In this document: one piece after another, positions 41,728 through 50,321 of the stretch
Layout: each line of letters opens with the position of its first letter
Position numbering within the stretch: position 1 is the stretch's first letter
Source: G965220305 sp965220305
GTDB lineage: Bacteria; Chloroflexota; Dehalococcoidia; Lucifugimonadales; UBA3495
DNA length: 64,000 nt
Assembly: GCA_965220305.1 (NCBI GenBank)
Contig: OZ244817.1
Location: 3,906,001-3,970,000 of the forward strand
Direction: 5' to 3'
The notes under the pieces: model-generated
Told to the model about the DNA's origin: nothing
Databases searched by the model: none
The model's input: the letters and a program-made list of their open reading frames with translations, nothing else
Program-made: the position numbers and the translations under genes

Positions 41728-44700
41728 ATGCTGCTGGGGCCGCTGCACCGTCGAATGTTCACCGACATTCCGCGCCCGTCCGGCCCCTTCTTGCTGCTGC
41801 TGGCTATTCTCGGGGTGGCCTTGGCGCTGCGGCTCTACGGCATCAACTGGGACTCGGGTTACGGCTTCCACCCCGACGAGCGCTCCTTCTACCTGCGGGC
41901 CGGCTGCATGTACGACGTGCTGGTTCAGGCCCCGGGCCACTGGGAATGCCTTTGGGACCACCCGCAAACTCGGCCAGGCTTGCCCAGCATCTCCGTGTTT
42001 CTTGACCCGGAACGTAGCCCCCTCAATCCCCACTGGTTCCCCCTGGGCAGCATCCTCATCTACGTCCTGGTATTCTTTCGTTCCGTGATCGAGCTATTCG
42101 CCGACATCGGACTTCTGGATATGCGCTTTGTCGGGCGTACCTTGTCCGCCCTGGCCGATGTCGGCACGGTGTTCATGGTCTACGTGCTGGGAAGCCGCAT
42201 GTTTGGGCAGAGGGTGGGACTGCTGGGAGCCGCCCTTACTGCCCTGGCCGTCATCCACGTTCAGCACAGCCACTTCTACCGTCCGGAGACCTTCTCCAAC
42301 CTGGCCCTCCTGGCCGCCTTCTGGGCGATGTTGCGGGTGGTGGAGGGACGGCGGTTTAAGGACTCCCTGGTCCTGGGCCTCACGGTAGGGTTGGCGATGG
42401 CCCCCAAGGTGAGCGTCCTACCCCTGGTGCTGCCCCTGGCCCTAACCTACGTTTACTGGCTAATGGACTCGGCGGGCGGACGTTGGTCTGGATTGACCTG
42501 GCCTTTGGTGGCCAGGGCTGCCGGTCATGCCGGGGCCGCCGGGCTCCTCGCGCTGGCGGTATTCGTGATTTCTTCCCCGTATGCCTTGCTCGATTTCCGG
42601 GCCTTCATTGGAGACCTGGAGGCCCAGGCCAACATGGCCCGCACCGCTGGCTTCTGGCCCTTCACCACCCAGTACATTGACACTCCCGCCATCCTGTACC
42701 AGGTCCGGCAGACCACCGTTTGGGGACTGGGCATTCCCCTGGGCGTCGTCGCCTGGGCCAGCATTCCCCTTTCCGCCTGGCTGATCTACAAGCTCCCGGA
42801 GACCCGCCGCTGGGACCTGCTGTTATTGGTCTGGCTGGTTCCCTTCTTCCTGTTCCTGGAGTCCTTTGAGGTCAAGTTCCTGCGTTACGTCTTTCCCCTG
42901 ACGCCCTTCATGGTCCTGATGGCGGCGCGCATTCTCTTTTGGCTGAGGGACTCGGCCAACCTCCTGGCTGCCCGGGCAACTGCCGAAGAAGCCAACGCGG
43001 GTTCTGGCGAAAAGGCTGAAGCCTCTGGCGACCCTCCCATTGCCCGGCCCGGGGGCTGGATGAATGGTCTGGGAGTCTACCGCTTTCTGCCCGCCCTGGC
43101 GACCGGCGCTATCCTGGTGGTGATTGCTGCCACGGCCTTCTACGCCCTGGCCCACGAACGCATCTATTCCCAGCCCCATACGGCGGTGTCCGCCTCGGAG
43201 TGGTTCCAGGACAATGTTCCGCCCGGCGCTTCGGTGGTCATGGACAACCACTGGGACGAGTCCATCCCCAACCTGTACCGCTACGATGTATGGCAGTTCC
43301 CGGTGTACGACGTGGATAACCTGGAAAAGATGAGCGTCCTGGCCGGTCGCTTGTCCCGGTCTGACTACCTGGTCTTTTACAGCAACCGGACCTACGGCAG
43401 TATCGCCAGGGTCCCCGACCGCTATCCCCTCAGCTCCAATTACTACCGGCAACTATTTGCCGGGGAGTTGGGCTACCGGCTGGAGCGGGCCTTCACGTCG
43501 TACCCGAAGCTGTTGGGGGTCGCTTTCAAAGACAACCCCTACCGGCGGGCGGGACTGCCGGAGCCGACGGCGGCGTCGCCGCCTCCGGCGTCCGCCCTGA
43601 CCCTGGACTTGGGCTACGCTGACGAGAACGTCATTGGCTACGACCATCCCCAGGTGCTGGTCTTCCGCAACGTGGGCCACCTGCCCCAGGCCCGGTTGGG
43701 TCTCCTACTTTCCGGCTCGCCGGGCGGGCAACCTGACCTCCCCCATGTTGGCCTGCTGCTTTCCAACGAACAGAAGGCGGTCCAACGCTCTGGAGGGACC
43801 TGGTCGGAAATCTTCGACCGGCAGAGTTGGGCCAATAGGCTGCCCGTTTTGGCGTGGCTGGCGGCGGTTGAGGTGATTTATGTGCTGTCCTTGCCCCTGG
43901 CGATGTATATCCTTCGACCCTTGCCGGACCGGGGGATAGTGTTTGCCCGGATATTGGGGCTGCTATTGGTCGGGTACGTGACCTGGATGTTGACCAGCCT
44001 GGGGTGGTTGAGCTTCTCCAGGCTGACAATCCTAGTGGGACTGCTGTTGGTGGGTTCTCTCTCCGGGCTGGCGCTGTTGGTCCGCTGGAAGGAAATCAGG
44101 GGATTCCTGCTGGGGCACTGGCGCTTACTGCTGGCGGCTGAGGGCGTATTTCTGGTAGCCTTCCTGGCTTTCGTGGCCATCCGGGCGGCCAATCCCGACC
44201 TGTGGCACCCCTACCGGGGCGGCGAGAAGCCCATGGAGCTGGCCTACATGATTGCGGTAGCCCGCTCCACGGTCATGCCGCCCTATGATCCCTGGTTTGC
44301 CGGGGGATACCTGAACTATTACTACTGGGGCTACTTCCTGCTGGCCCTGCCCCTCAAACTTACCCAAATCCTGCCGGCCGTCGCCTTCAACTTGGCGGTA
44401 TCCACCTTCTTTGCCCTGACCTTCACTGGAGCTTACTCCCTGGTGTACAACTTGGCCGAGGGAGTGCGGCGGAACCGAAGCAACTCTGTCCCCCCCGATG
44501 TCTCCCTTCCGCCGGGGGAGGCCCCTGCCGAGCCCGGCGACGAGCCAGCCCCCCCGGTAGCCTCCGCGCTAGCTCGGGTTAGGGACCAGGCGGAAGCCGT
44601 AGGGCGAAGCCCCATATCTGCCGGGCTAATCGGGGGCGTGTTCGTATGCGTGGTAGGCAACCTGGATGGTATGGTCCAGCTAGTCCAGGGCGCCTGGGGC

Positions 44701-46338
44701 CGAATTCTTGGCTCCTCCTGGGAGTTTCCCCCCTTCGATTACTGGCGAAGCAGCCGGATGATTGACCCGGCAGATAATTTTGACCCTTCCCCCTTGGCCT
44801 TTTGGGTGCCGGAGGTACCGGAGCAGTCCTGGCATATTACCGAATTCCCCTTTTTCACCTTCCTCTTTGCCGACCTGCACGCCCACATGATGGTTATTCC
44901 GTTTACCCTGCTGGTCATCGCTCTGGGGGTAAGCCTGTTGTTGGGAACGAAGGAAGGGGGCCGTGTCTGGCCGGTGCTGGCTGGGGCTACCCTGGCCCTT
45001 ACCCTTGGAGGGTTGTGGGTAGTCAACAGTTGGGACTATCCTTCTTACCTGTTGCTGGCGGCGGTCATGTTGGGTGTCACCGCCTACTTTGGGAAAGTCC
45101 CGTGGCCGCTGAAGGCGGGCCTATTGGGGGCTGCCGTCCTCGGCTTGGCGGCGCTCAGTTTGTTGGCCTTTCTACCCTACCACCAGGTCTACGAAACGTT
45201 CGACGCCGGCTTTGCCGCTTCCAAGTGGCGCACGCCGGTGGAGAGGTACCTGGGAATCCACGGACTGTTTCTCTTCATCATAGTAACTTACCTGGTGTTC
45301 AGCCTCCGCTGGGCGGCCCGCCGGGGGATAGTTGGGTTTTTGTCGCCTGGAAGTCCGTCCAGGGGAACATACGCCCGGCTGTCTCCAAGACTGCTGGCCT
45401 ACCCGGTGCTGGCCCTGGGTGGGCTGGCGGCCCTGTACCTGGTGGTCGCCGGGTACCTGACCGCGGCCATTTTAGCGTGCCTGCTGGTCTTCACCATCCT
45501 GGTGGGCCTGAATAGGCTGGTGGAGTCTCCGGGGGATGAGGCGGCAAAGTTTGAGGTGGTCCCGCTTATCATGGTGGGCCATGCTCTCTTGATAAGCATC
45601 GGGGTTGAACTGGTGCGTCTCAATGGCGACATTGGCCGAATGAATACCCTGTTCAAGTATTACCTGGAAGTGTGGGTGCTGCTCAGCCTGGCGGCGGCGT
45701 TTATGCTGTGGAAACTGGGTTCCCAGGTCAAGCTCAATTGGCCCTGGGGGTGGCGTAAGGGGGCGTGGGCGGCGTTCTTGTCGTTGCTGGTAATCTCCAG
45801 CCTGGTCTACACCGTCATGGGTACCCGCGCACGGATTTCCGACCGCTTCAACGACGGCCCCCCGTCGTTGGACGGGTCTGCCTACATGGTACGAGCAGTA
45901 CACTGGGAGGAAGACCAGCCCTTGGAGCTGAAATGGGACCTGGAGGCAATCCGCTGGTTGCAGAATACTGTAACCGGGTCGCCGGTGATACTGGAGGCGC
46001 AAAACCATCAATATCGGTGGAGTGCGCGCATTGCCAACTATACCGGCCTGCCGACTGTTTTGGGTTGGCCCTGGCACCAGGTTCAGCAAAGAATGGACTA
46101 CCGCCACGAGATCCGGCGTCGGGAGCGAGCAGTTCGGGAGCTCTACGAGACCACCCGAGTCGGGCGGGCGCAGGACTTGTTAAGGGAGTTCGAGGTAGAG
46201 TACATTGTGGTGGGCGAATTGGAGAGGGCCTACTATGCGGCGGCGGGCTTACGCAAATTTGATGAGATGGTAGACCGGGGATCGCTACGGCTGGTATATC
46301 AGAACCCGGGGGTGAGAGTCTACCAAACTGGGCCGTAG
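41728..46338 (+). CDS. Giant DUF2298 (Chlor_Arch_YYY) membrane protein with N-terminal GT39-like half
   Basis: About 1,536 residues with some 25 or more predicted membrane helices. The N-terminal half resembles PMT/ArnT-type glycosyltransferases (GT39/GT83): a first helix followed by LYGINWDSGYGFHPDERSF with the catalytic-type acidic pair, later RSDYLVFYSNRTYGSI. The C-terminal half is the DUF2298 domain, named for the YLNYYYWGYF motif, with WHPYRGGEKPMELAY before it and FADLHAHMM after it. This family is concentrated in Chloroflexota and Archaea. A role in lipid-linked sugar transfer to cell-surface molecules is inferred. ATG 41728 is preferred; a TTG lies 27 bases upstream. Confidence 0.85.
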   Translation: MLLGPLHRRMFTDIPRPSGPFLLLLAILGVALALRLYGINWDSGYGFHPDERSFYLRAGCMYDVLVQAPGHWECLWDHPQTRPGLPSISVFLDPERSPLNPHWFPLGSILIYVLVFFRSVIELFADIGLLDMRFVGRTLSALADVGTVFMVYVLGSRMFGQRVGLLGAALTALAVIHVQHSHFYRPETFSNLALLAAFWAMLRVVEGRRFKDSLVLGLTVGLAMAPKVSVLPLVLPLALTYVYWLMDSAGGRWSGLTWPLVARAAGHAGAAGLLALAVFVISSPYALLDFRAFIGDLEAQANMARTAGFWPFTTQYIDTPAILYQVRQTTVWGLGIPLGVVAWASIPLSAWLIYKLPETRRWDLLLLVWLVPFFLFLESFEVKFLRYVFPLTPFMVLMAARILFWLRDSANLLAARATAEEANAGSGEKAEASGDPPIARPGGWMNGLGVYRFLPALATGAILVVIAATAFYALAHERIYSQPHTAVSASEWFQDNVPPGASVVMDNHWDESIPNLYRYDVWQFPVYDVDNLEKMSVLAGRLSRSDYLVFYSNRTYGSIARVPDRYPLSSNYYRQLFAGELGYRLERAFTSYPKLLGVAFKDNPYRRAGLPEPTAASPPPASALTLDLGYADENVIGYDHPQVLVFRNVGHLPQARLGLLLSGSPGGQPDLPHVGLLLSNEQKAVQRSGGTWSEIFDRQSWANRLPVLAWLAAVEVIYVLSLPLAMYILRPLPDRGIVFARILGLLLVGYVTWMLTSLGWLSFSRLTILVGLLLVGSLSGLALLVRWKEIRGFLLGHWRLLLAAEGVFLVAFLAFVAIRAANPDLWHPYRGGEKPMELAYMIAVARSTVMPPYDPWFAGGYLNYYYWGYFLLALPLKLTQILPAVAFNLAVSTFFALTFTGAYSLVYNLAEGVRRNRSNSVPPDVSLPPGEAPAEPGDEPAPPVASALARVRDQAEAVGRSPISAGLIGGVFVCVVGNLDGMVQLVQGAWGRILGSSWEFPPFDYWRSSRMIDPADNFDPSPLAFWVPEVPEQSWHITEFPFFTFLFADLHAHMMVIPFTLLVIALGVSLLLGTKEGGRVWPVLAGATLALTLGGLWVVNSWDYPSYLLLAAVMLGVTAYFGKVPWPLKAGLLGAAVLGLAALSLLAFLPYHQVYETFDAGFAASKWRTPVERYLGIHGLFLFIIVTYLVFSLRWAARRGIVGFLSPGSPSRGTYARLSPRLLAYPVLALGGLAALYLVVAGYLTAAILACLLVFTILVGLNRLVESPGDEAAKFEVVPLIMVGHALLISIGVELVRLNGDIGRMNTLFKYYLEVWVLLSLAAAFMLWKLGSQVKLNWPWGWRKGAWAAFLSLLVISSLVYTVMGTRARISDRFNDGPPSLDGSAYMVRAVHWEEDQPLELKWDLEAIRWLQNTVTGSPVILEAQNHQYRWSARIANYTGLPTVLGWPWHQVQQRMDYRHEIRRRERAVRELYETTRVGRAQDLLREFEVEYIVVGELERAYYAAAGLRKFDEMVDRGSLRLVYQNPGVRVYQTGP

Positions 46339-46353
46339 CTAAACGGGAATCCG

Positions 46354-46382
46354 TTTACAGAGAATGGACGTTATGGTATCAT
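46354..46382 (+). promoter_or_regulatory. Promoter with almost no leader before the small membrane-protein gene
   Basis: TTTACA at 46354-46359 and TATCAT at 46377-46382, 17 bases apart, with TG two bases before the -10 (extended type). The GTG start codon at 46394 is only 11 bases beyond the -10, and there is no Shine-Dalgarno, as for cca. Confidence 0.6.
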
Positions 46383-46393
46383 AAATATGTAGT

Positions 46394-46693
46394 GTGGATG
46401 CGACGGCAACAATAGCTCTCGTCAGAGATATATCTATAATTGTTGCCGCTGGTATATTCAGCGTTATCCTTCTGCTTATTGGGTACGTGACGTTGCGAAT
46501 CTACCGGCAGTTGTATCCGCCGGTACTGCGGGCCGCCCGGAACGTCGAGCAAAGCTCGGGCATCATTCTGGGAGTGGTTTCCCACCCGTTAAATTTGGTT
46601 ACTGCCCTGTTGGAAGCAGGGAATCGAGTGTGGGGTCTGGTACAGAATATTAGATCTAGAGACAGGAGTGAAGAGGAAGATGGAGAAGAGTAA
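46394..46693 (+). CDS. Small single-helix membrane protein, DUF948/YtxH-partner-like
   Basis: A 99-residue protein with an N-terminal membrane helix (ISIIVAAGIFSVILLLIGYV), an amphipathic middle and an acidic tail (RDRSEEEDGEE). Small proteins of this layout commonly precede YtxH-type stress proteins in Gram-positive and Chloroflexota genomes. The GTG start lies just after a strong promoter. The end overlaps the next gene by 14 bases. Confidence 0.6.
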   Translation: MDATATIALVRDISIIVAAGIFSVILLLIGYVTLRIYRQLYPPVLRAARNVEQSSGIILGVVSHPLNLVTALLEAGNRVWGLVQNIRSRDRSEEEDGEE

Positions 46694-46928
46694 ATGGGCG
46701 ACCGGTGTATTTGCGGGAGCCATTATTGGGGCGGCTGCTGCCCTGCTGCTTAGCCCCAGGGGCGGAAAGGAAAACCGGCAGACATTGACCAGCAGGACCG
46801 GAGACATCAAGCAGCGGGCCGGCGGGTACATAGGAAACATACGGGAGAAGTTCAGGAGGGATACCGGCGAAGAGTCCGATGAACCTGTTGGAGCTCCCTC
46901 TGGAAACGGCGTTCAAACCCACGACTAA
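46680..46928 (+). CDS. YtxH-family stress-related small protein
   Basis: An 82-residue protein with one N-terminal Gly/Ala-rich membrane segment (VFAGAIIGAAAALLLSPRGG) typical of YtxH proteins, then a charged amphipathic helix and a polar tail. YtxH-like proteins are general-stress membrane proteins of unknown mechanism. ATG 46680 is used; a GTG at 46668 is an alternative. It overlaps the preceding gene and is followed by a strong terminator shared with pheA. Confidence 0.78.
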   Translation: MEKSKWATGVFAGAIIGAAAALLLSPRGGKENRQTLTSRTGDIKQRAGGYIGNIREKFRRDTGEESDEPVGAPSGNGVQTHD

Positions 46929-47037
46929 GCAAGCTGGGGGCGGGGGTAGAGTCCACAGTACAGTTAGGTTGCCAAGGTAGGGGTTAGTCCCCTCTCCTAG
47001 AGCAACGGCCAGGCGCCCTCAACGCTCGATTTAACAC

Positions 47038-47067
47038 AAGGTCGGCCACCAATTGGTGGCCGACCTT
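47038..47067. terminator. Bidirectional intrinsic terminator
   Basis: AAGGTCGGCCACC (47038-47050), AATT loop, and the exact complement to 47067. T-rich sequence follows on the plus strand (CTTTAT) and precedes on the other. It lies between the convergent stops of ytxH and pheA. Confidence 0.75.
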
Positions 47068-47069
47068 CT

Positions 47070-47906
47070 TTATGCGTCCTTGGACTCCCAGCGAGGGTAA
47101 GAACCCAGCACCTTCAGCATCCCCACCTGGGCCCGCAACGTTTCCAGGGCGTCCTGCACCGGCCCATCTTCCCGGTGACCCTCGCAGTCGATGAGGAATA
47201 TGTACCGCCCCAAGGACTCTTTGGTTGGCCGGGACTCCACCTTCGCCAGGTTTATCCCCCGCTGGGCAAATTCACCCAGGGCCCGGTATAACAGGCCGGG
47301 CGCGTCTTCCCGGTAGGAGAAACAGATGGACGTTTTGTCGTTCCCGGTGGGGCCGTGGTCCTGCTTGTCCAAGACCACGAACCGGGTCACGTTGTTGGCG
47401 TTGTCCTGGATGTTCTGACCCAGAATTTCCACCTCGTAAAGCTGAGCGGCCCGCTGCGGGGCAATGGCTGCGGCGGTTAACTCGCTATCCTGCAGCGCCA
47501 TCACCGCGGCCACGGTACTGAGGGAGGCGGCCCGCTCGGCATTGGGAAAGCTCCGCTCCAGGAAATCGCTGCACTGGGCCAGGGCCTGGGGATGGGAGTA
47601 AATCACCTGGATGTCGGCAATACTCGTGCCCGGTCGCGCCATCAGAAAGTGTTCTATCGGCAGGACTATCTCTTCGGATATGGACAGGCCCGACTGGCTT
47701 ATCAGCAGGTCCAGGGTGTAGGTAACCGACCCTTCCAGGCTATTTTCGATGGGTACCACGCCTTCATCGGTTGCGCCGGAAGATACGGCATTCCCCACGG
47801 CGGCGATGGTGTGAAAGGGCCGGAGCTCCGCCCCCGAGTCGTAGCGCAGGGCCGCTTCTTCGGTGTAGGTGCCCACTGGCCCCAGGAAGCCGATGCGCTT
47901 GGGCAT
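47070..47906 (-). CDS. pheA: Prephenate dehydratase
   Basis: A 278-residue enzyme converting prephenate to phenylpyruvate for phenylalanine synthesis. The PDT domain shows FLGPVGTYTEEAAL, EGVVPIENSLEGSV, NNVTRFVVL with the catalytic Thr-Arg-Phe, and the C-terminal ACT domain shows KVESRPTKESLGRYIFLIDC, the Phe-binding feedback site. There is no chorismate mutase domain. ATG 47906 has GGGGG at good distance; a GTG at 47912 overlaps the upstream TrkA stop. It is the last gene of a leftward operon whose other members concern stress and potassium, an odd association. Confidence 0.92.
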   Translation of the reverse strand: MPKRIGFLGPVGTYTEEAALRYDSGAELRPFHTIAAVGNAVSSGATDEGVVPIENSLEGSVTYTLDLLISQSGLSISEEIVLPIEHFLMARPGTSIADIQVIYSHPQALAQCSDFLERSFPNAERAASLSTVAAVMALQDSELTAAAIAPQRAAQLYEVEILGQNIQDNANNVTRFVVLDKQDHGPTGNDKTSICFSYREDAPGLLYRALGEFAQRGINLAKVESRPTKESLGRYIFLIDCEGHREDGPVQDALETLRAQVGMLKVLGSYPRWESKDA

Positions 47907-47908
47907 TC

Positions 47909-48568
47909 TCACACCCCCGTCAGTATGTCGTATAGGGTCTGCTCTTCTTCACTGATGGTCACGGCGACTATTTCGTCGTCGGCTTCCAGCACAGTGGCCG
48001 GCGATGGCAGGGAGGCGTCATTGCCCTTGACTACCAGGGCAATAAAACTGCGTGGTGGCAGGTCGACTTCCTCCAGGCGCTTCCCCACCACGCCGGAGTC
48101 CTCGGGGACGGAGATGCTGATGAGCTCCATATTGGGGGGCTGAAGGTTCTTCAGGTGTACCAGAGGCCGGCCCGGTACGCCTTCTTCCAGGCTGGTCACC
48201 ACCTGGTGGGTGCTGTTGACCACCAGGTCCACGCCCATCAGGTGGAAGAGAGGCTCGTTCTTGGTATCCTTGATTACAGCCATCGTTTGCGGCACATTAA
48301 AACGGTGCTTGGCTATCTGGCAGGCCACCAGGTTCACATCGTCCCGCCCGGTGACTGCGATTAGCAGGTCGGAACGGCCCAGGCCGGCGGACTTCATGGT
48401 TGGTTCGTGGGTGCCATCTCCCTGGACCACCATGGTGCCCAATTCGTCCCACAGCATCTGGCACCTGGAGTGGCTCTTTTCGATTACGGTTATCTCGTGG
48501 CCGGCAGCCAGCAGCACCTTGGCTACGTGATACCCGATTTCGTTGCACCCCACGATTACGGCATACAT
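47909..48568 (-). CDS. TrkA-family potassium uptake regulator (RCK_N plus RCK_C)
   Basis: A 219-residue peripheral protein that gates a potassium channel or Trk transporter by binding NAD(H) or nucleotides. The Rossmann half starts MYAVIVGCNEIGYHVAKVLL with a GxxxxG loop and an acidic residue ending the second strand. The TrkA-C half (about 135-219) has ISVPEDSGVVGKRLEEVDLP and ADDEIVAVTISEEE. It follows the shorter TrkA-N protein after 12 bases, and the two probably work as a pair. No membrane subunit lies in this operon, but trkH is 2 kb upstream on the same strand. Confidence 0.85.
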   Translation of the reverse strand: MYAVIVGCNEIGYHVAKVLLAAGHEITVIEKSHSRCQMLWDELGTMVVQGDGTHEPTMKSAGLGRSDLLIAVTGRDDVNLVACQIAKHRFNVPQTMAVIKDTKNEPLFHLMGVDLVVNSTHQVVTSLEEGVPGRPLVHLKNLQPPNMELISISVPEDSGVVGKRLEEVDLPPRSFIALVVKGNDASLPSPATVLEADDEIVAVTISEEEQTLYDILTGV

Positions 48569-48580
48569 CAGTACGCTGTA

Positions 48581-48985
48581 CTACCTCACGATGGCCTTCT
48601 GAATCCTCTCGGCCAAGGGCGCCAAGGTTTCGCCAACCACGTTGAGCCCCATTTCGGCATATAGTTCCTGGAGAAGGGGGCTGGTCAGCCGGCAAACAAC
48701 GCTGGGGACGTTGAAGAGGTGCAGCGCGGTCTGGGCCAATAGCAGGTTTTGGTGGTCATTATCGGAGAGGGCCAAAAACAGTTCGCTGGTCTCCACCTCG
48801 GCCTGATGCAGGTAGTCCTGCATCAGGGGCTCGCTGGTCACAATCGTGCGGACGTCACATTGGCCCTCAAGAATTTCCAAGCATTCTCGGTCGGCGTCAA
48901 GGACCGTAACCCGGTAGCCGTCTTGGACAAGCTTCGGGGCCAACAGGGTGGTCAATTGCGCGCAGCCGAAAATGATCGCTTCCAT
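48581..48985 (-). CDS. TrkA-N (RCK) domain protein
   Basis: A 134-residue single Rossmann domain of the TrkA-N kind: MEAIIFGCAQLTTLLAPKLV at the N-terminus is the nucleotide loop (with Cys-Ala-Gln in place of the usual Gly), VLDADRECLEIL is the second strand, and LFLALSDNDHQNLLLAQTAL is the 'TxDDxxNL' region. A C-terminal RCK_C half is missing; the complete protein downstream may supply it. It starts 4 bases after the universal stress protein gene ends. Confidence 0.8.
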   Translation of the reverse strand: MEAIIFGCAQLTTLLAPKLVQDGYRVTVLDADRECLEILEGQCDVRTIVTSEPLMQDYLHQAEVETSELFLALSDNDHQNLLLAQTALHLFNVPSVVCRLTSPLLQELYAEMGLNVVGETLAPLAERIQKAIVR

Positions 48986-48989
48986 GTCC

Positions 48990-49442
48990 CTAATTTCTGA
49001 CCAATAGCGATGCCGGGACCCGTTCTCGATACAGGATTACCTGGCAAGGAGCGTTCTTTAAGACGTAAGCGGCGGTGGTTCCCAGGGAGTAGGGTTGGGA
49101 AGGCGGCGGCGCTGGAGTCCCCAGGACCACCAATTCCATGCTCCGGTCTTCCGCTTCCAGAACGATTGCCGGTCCGGCGTGCCGGGCGCGGAGGATACCG
49201 CCCCTTACTTTGCATTTGTTATCTTCCCCAATGCGTTCCATGCGGCTCAATATCTCTTCCCCCTGGTGGTGGTGGGGGATAGTGTCCGCATTCAGGGAAT
49301 ACTCCAGGGGCACCTCGAATACGTAGATGGCAAATAATTCGGACTTGGTGCTCCGCGCCAGGTGGGAGGACCAACGGAAGGCCTGTTCGCTGGCCCTACT
49401 ACCGTCAACGGGGACCAGGATCCGGCTGGCCTTGGGTCTCAT
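48990..49442 (-). CDS. Universal stress protein (UspA family)
   Basis: A 150-residue alpha/beta protein of the UspA fold. The N-terminus has ILVPVDGSRASEQAFRWS, and the C-terminal ATP-binding stretch has LGTPAPPPSQPYSLGTTAAY, where the usual G-x2-G-x9-G(S/T) loop is partly altered, so ATP binding is uncertain. It is the first gene of a leftward operon with two TrkA proteins and pheA; coupling of Usp domains to potassium transporters is common. A good promoter lies upstream. Confidence 0.83.
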   Translation of the reverse strand: MRPKASRILVPVDGSRASEQAFRWSSHLARSTKSELFAIYVFEVPLEYSLNADTIPHHHQGEEILSRMERIGEDNKCKVRGGILRARHAGPAIVLEAEDRSMELVVLGTPAPPPSQPYSLGTTAAYVLKNAPCQVILYRERVPASLLVRN

Positions 49443-49493
49443 GGGAGTACCGAACCTCTACTTCCTAATGCGTTGGGAGCCGTTCAAGCGCAG

Positions 49494-49523
49494 ATTATAA
49501 GTACGGGGCGCGGGTAATATCAA
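49494..49523 (-). promoter_or_regulatory. Sigma70-type promoter for the usp-trkA-pheA operon
   Basis: On the minus strand TTGATA (49523-49518) and a perfect TATAAT (49499-49494) are 18 bases apart. The -10 lies 51 bases before the UspA start codon. Confidence 0.62.
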
Positions 49524-49602
49524 GCTGGAGCAGCCACAAACTTGATGGGTCCGGGAAGGTATAAGGGTCGAAAAGGGCGGGTGCTCCCGTCCCGCTAGCC
49601 GG

Positions 49603-50310
49603 TTATCTATTGGCATTGCCGTTGCCGGCTACGGAGGCCATCTCCTGGGCCTGGGAATACATCCTCCCCACCTGTTCGTTTCTTCCGGCGACGATTAGCA
49701 CATCCCCGGGTTTAATTTCCTCATCCCGGGAAGGATGTACGATGTAGCTTCGACCCCGGCGCACCGCCAGAACGACCACGCTGTAGTTGCCATCCGGCCC
49801 GCCCAGCCCGGCTTCTTCCAAGGTCCGCCGCAGCATCTGTTCCGGGGGGCGAATCTTGCTTATACCGGCGTTGGGGGCTATCTCCATGTAGTCCATTATG
49901 CCGGGATTGAAGTCCACATGGGCCACCCGGCGGGCGCTTTCCATCTCCGGGTAGACCACCTTGTCGGCCCCGATGCGTTCCAGGGTGTCCCCGTGCAGTT
50001 CGGTGGCCGCCCGGGCAATGATGAAGGGAATGCCCAGGCTCTTGAGGATCACTGTGATGAGGATGCTGGCCTGGATGTTCTCGCTACCCAGGGCCACCAC
50101 CGCCACGTCCATGTCCCCCACGCCCAGTTCCCGCAACACGGACTCACTGGTGGCGTCGGCCCGTACCGCGTAAGTCACCTGGCCCAGCATGTCCTGGATT
50201 TTCACTTCGTCGGTGTCAATCGCCAAAACGTCGTGGCCCGCCTGGTACAGCTCCGTGGCTACGGTGGCGCCGAACCGCCCCAGTCCAACTACGCATAGCT
50301 GCTTTTCCAT
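49603..50310 (-). CDS. KtrA/TrkA-type potassium transport regulator
   Basis: A 235-residue RCK protein. The Rossmann half has VVGLGRFGATVATELYQAGH with a clear GxGxxG and IDTD at the end of the second strand; the C-terminal RCK_C half has PSRDEEIKPGDVLIVAG. It lies directly downstream of trkH (11 bases), and the two should form a KtrAB-like uptake system in which this ring-forming subunit opens the pore on ATP binding. A short polar tail follows the domain. Confidence 0.9.
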   Translation of the reverse strand: MEKQLCVVGLGRFGATVATELYQAGHDVLAIDTDEVKIQDMLGQVTYAVRADATSESVLRELGVGDMDVAVVALGSENIQASILITVILKSLGIPFIIARAATELHGDTLERIGADKVVYPEMESARRVAHVDFNPGIMDYMEIAPNAGISKIRPPEQMLRRTLEEAGLGGPDGNYSVVVLAVRRGRSYIVHPSRDEEIKPGDVLIVAGRNEQVGRMYSQAQEMASVAGNGNANR

Positions 50311-50321
50311 CCATACCTCCG

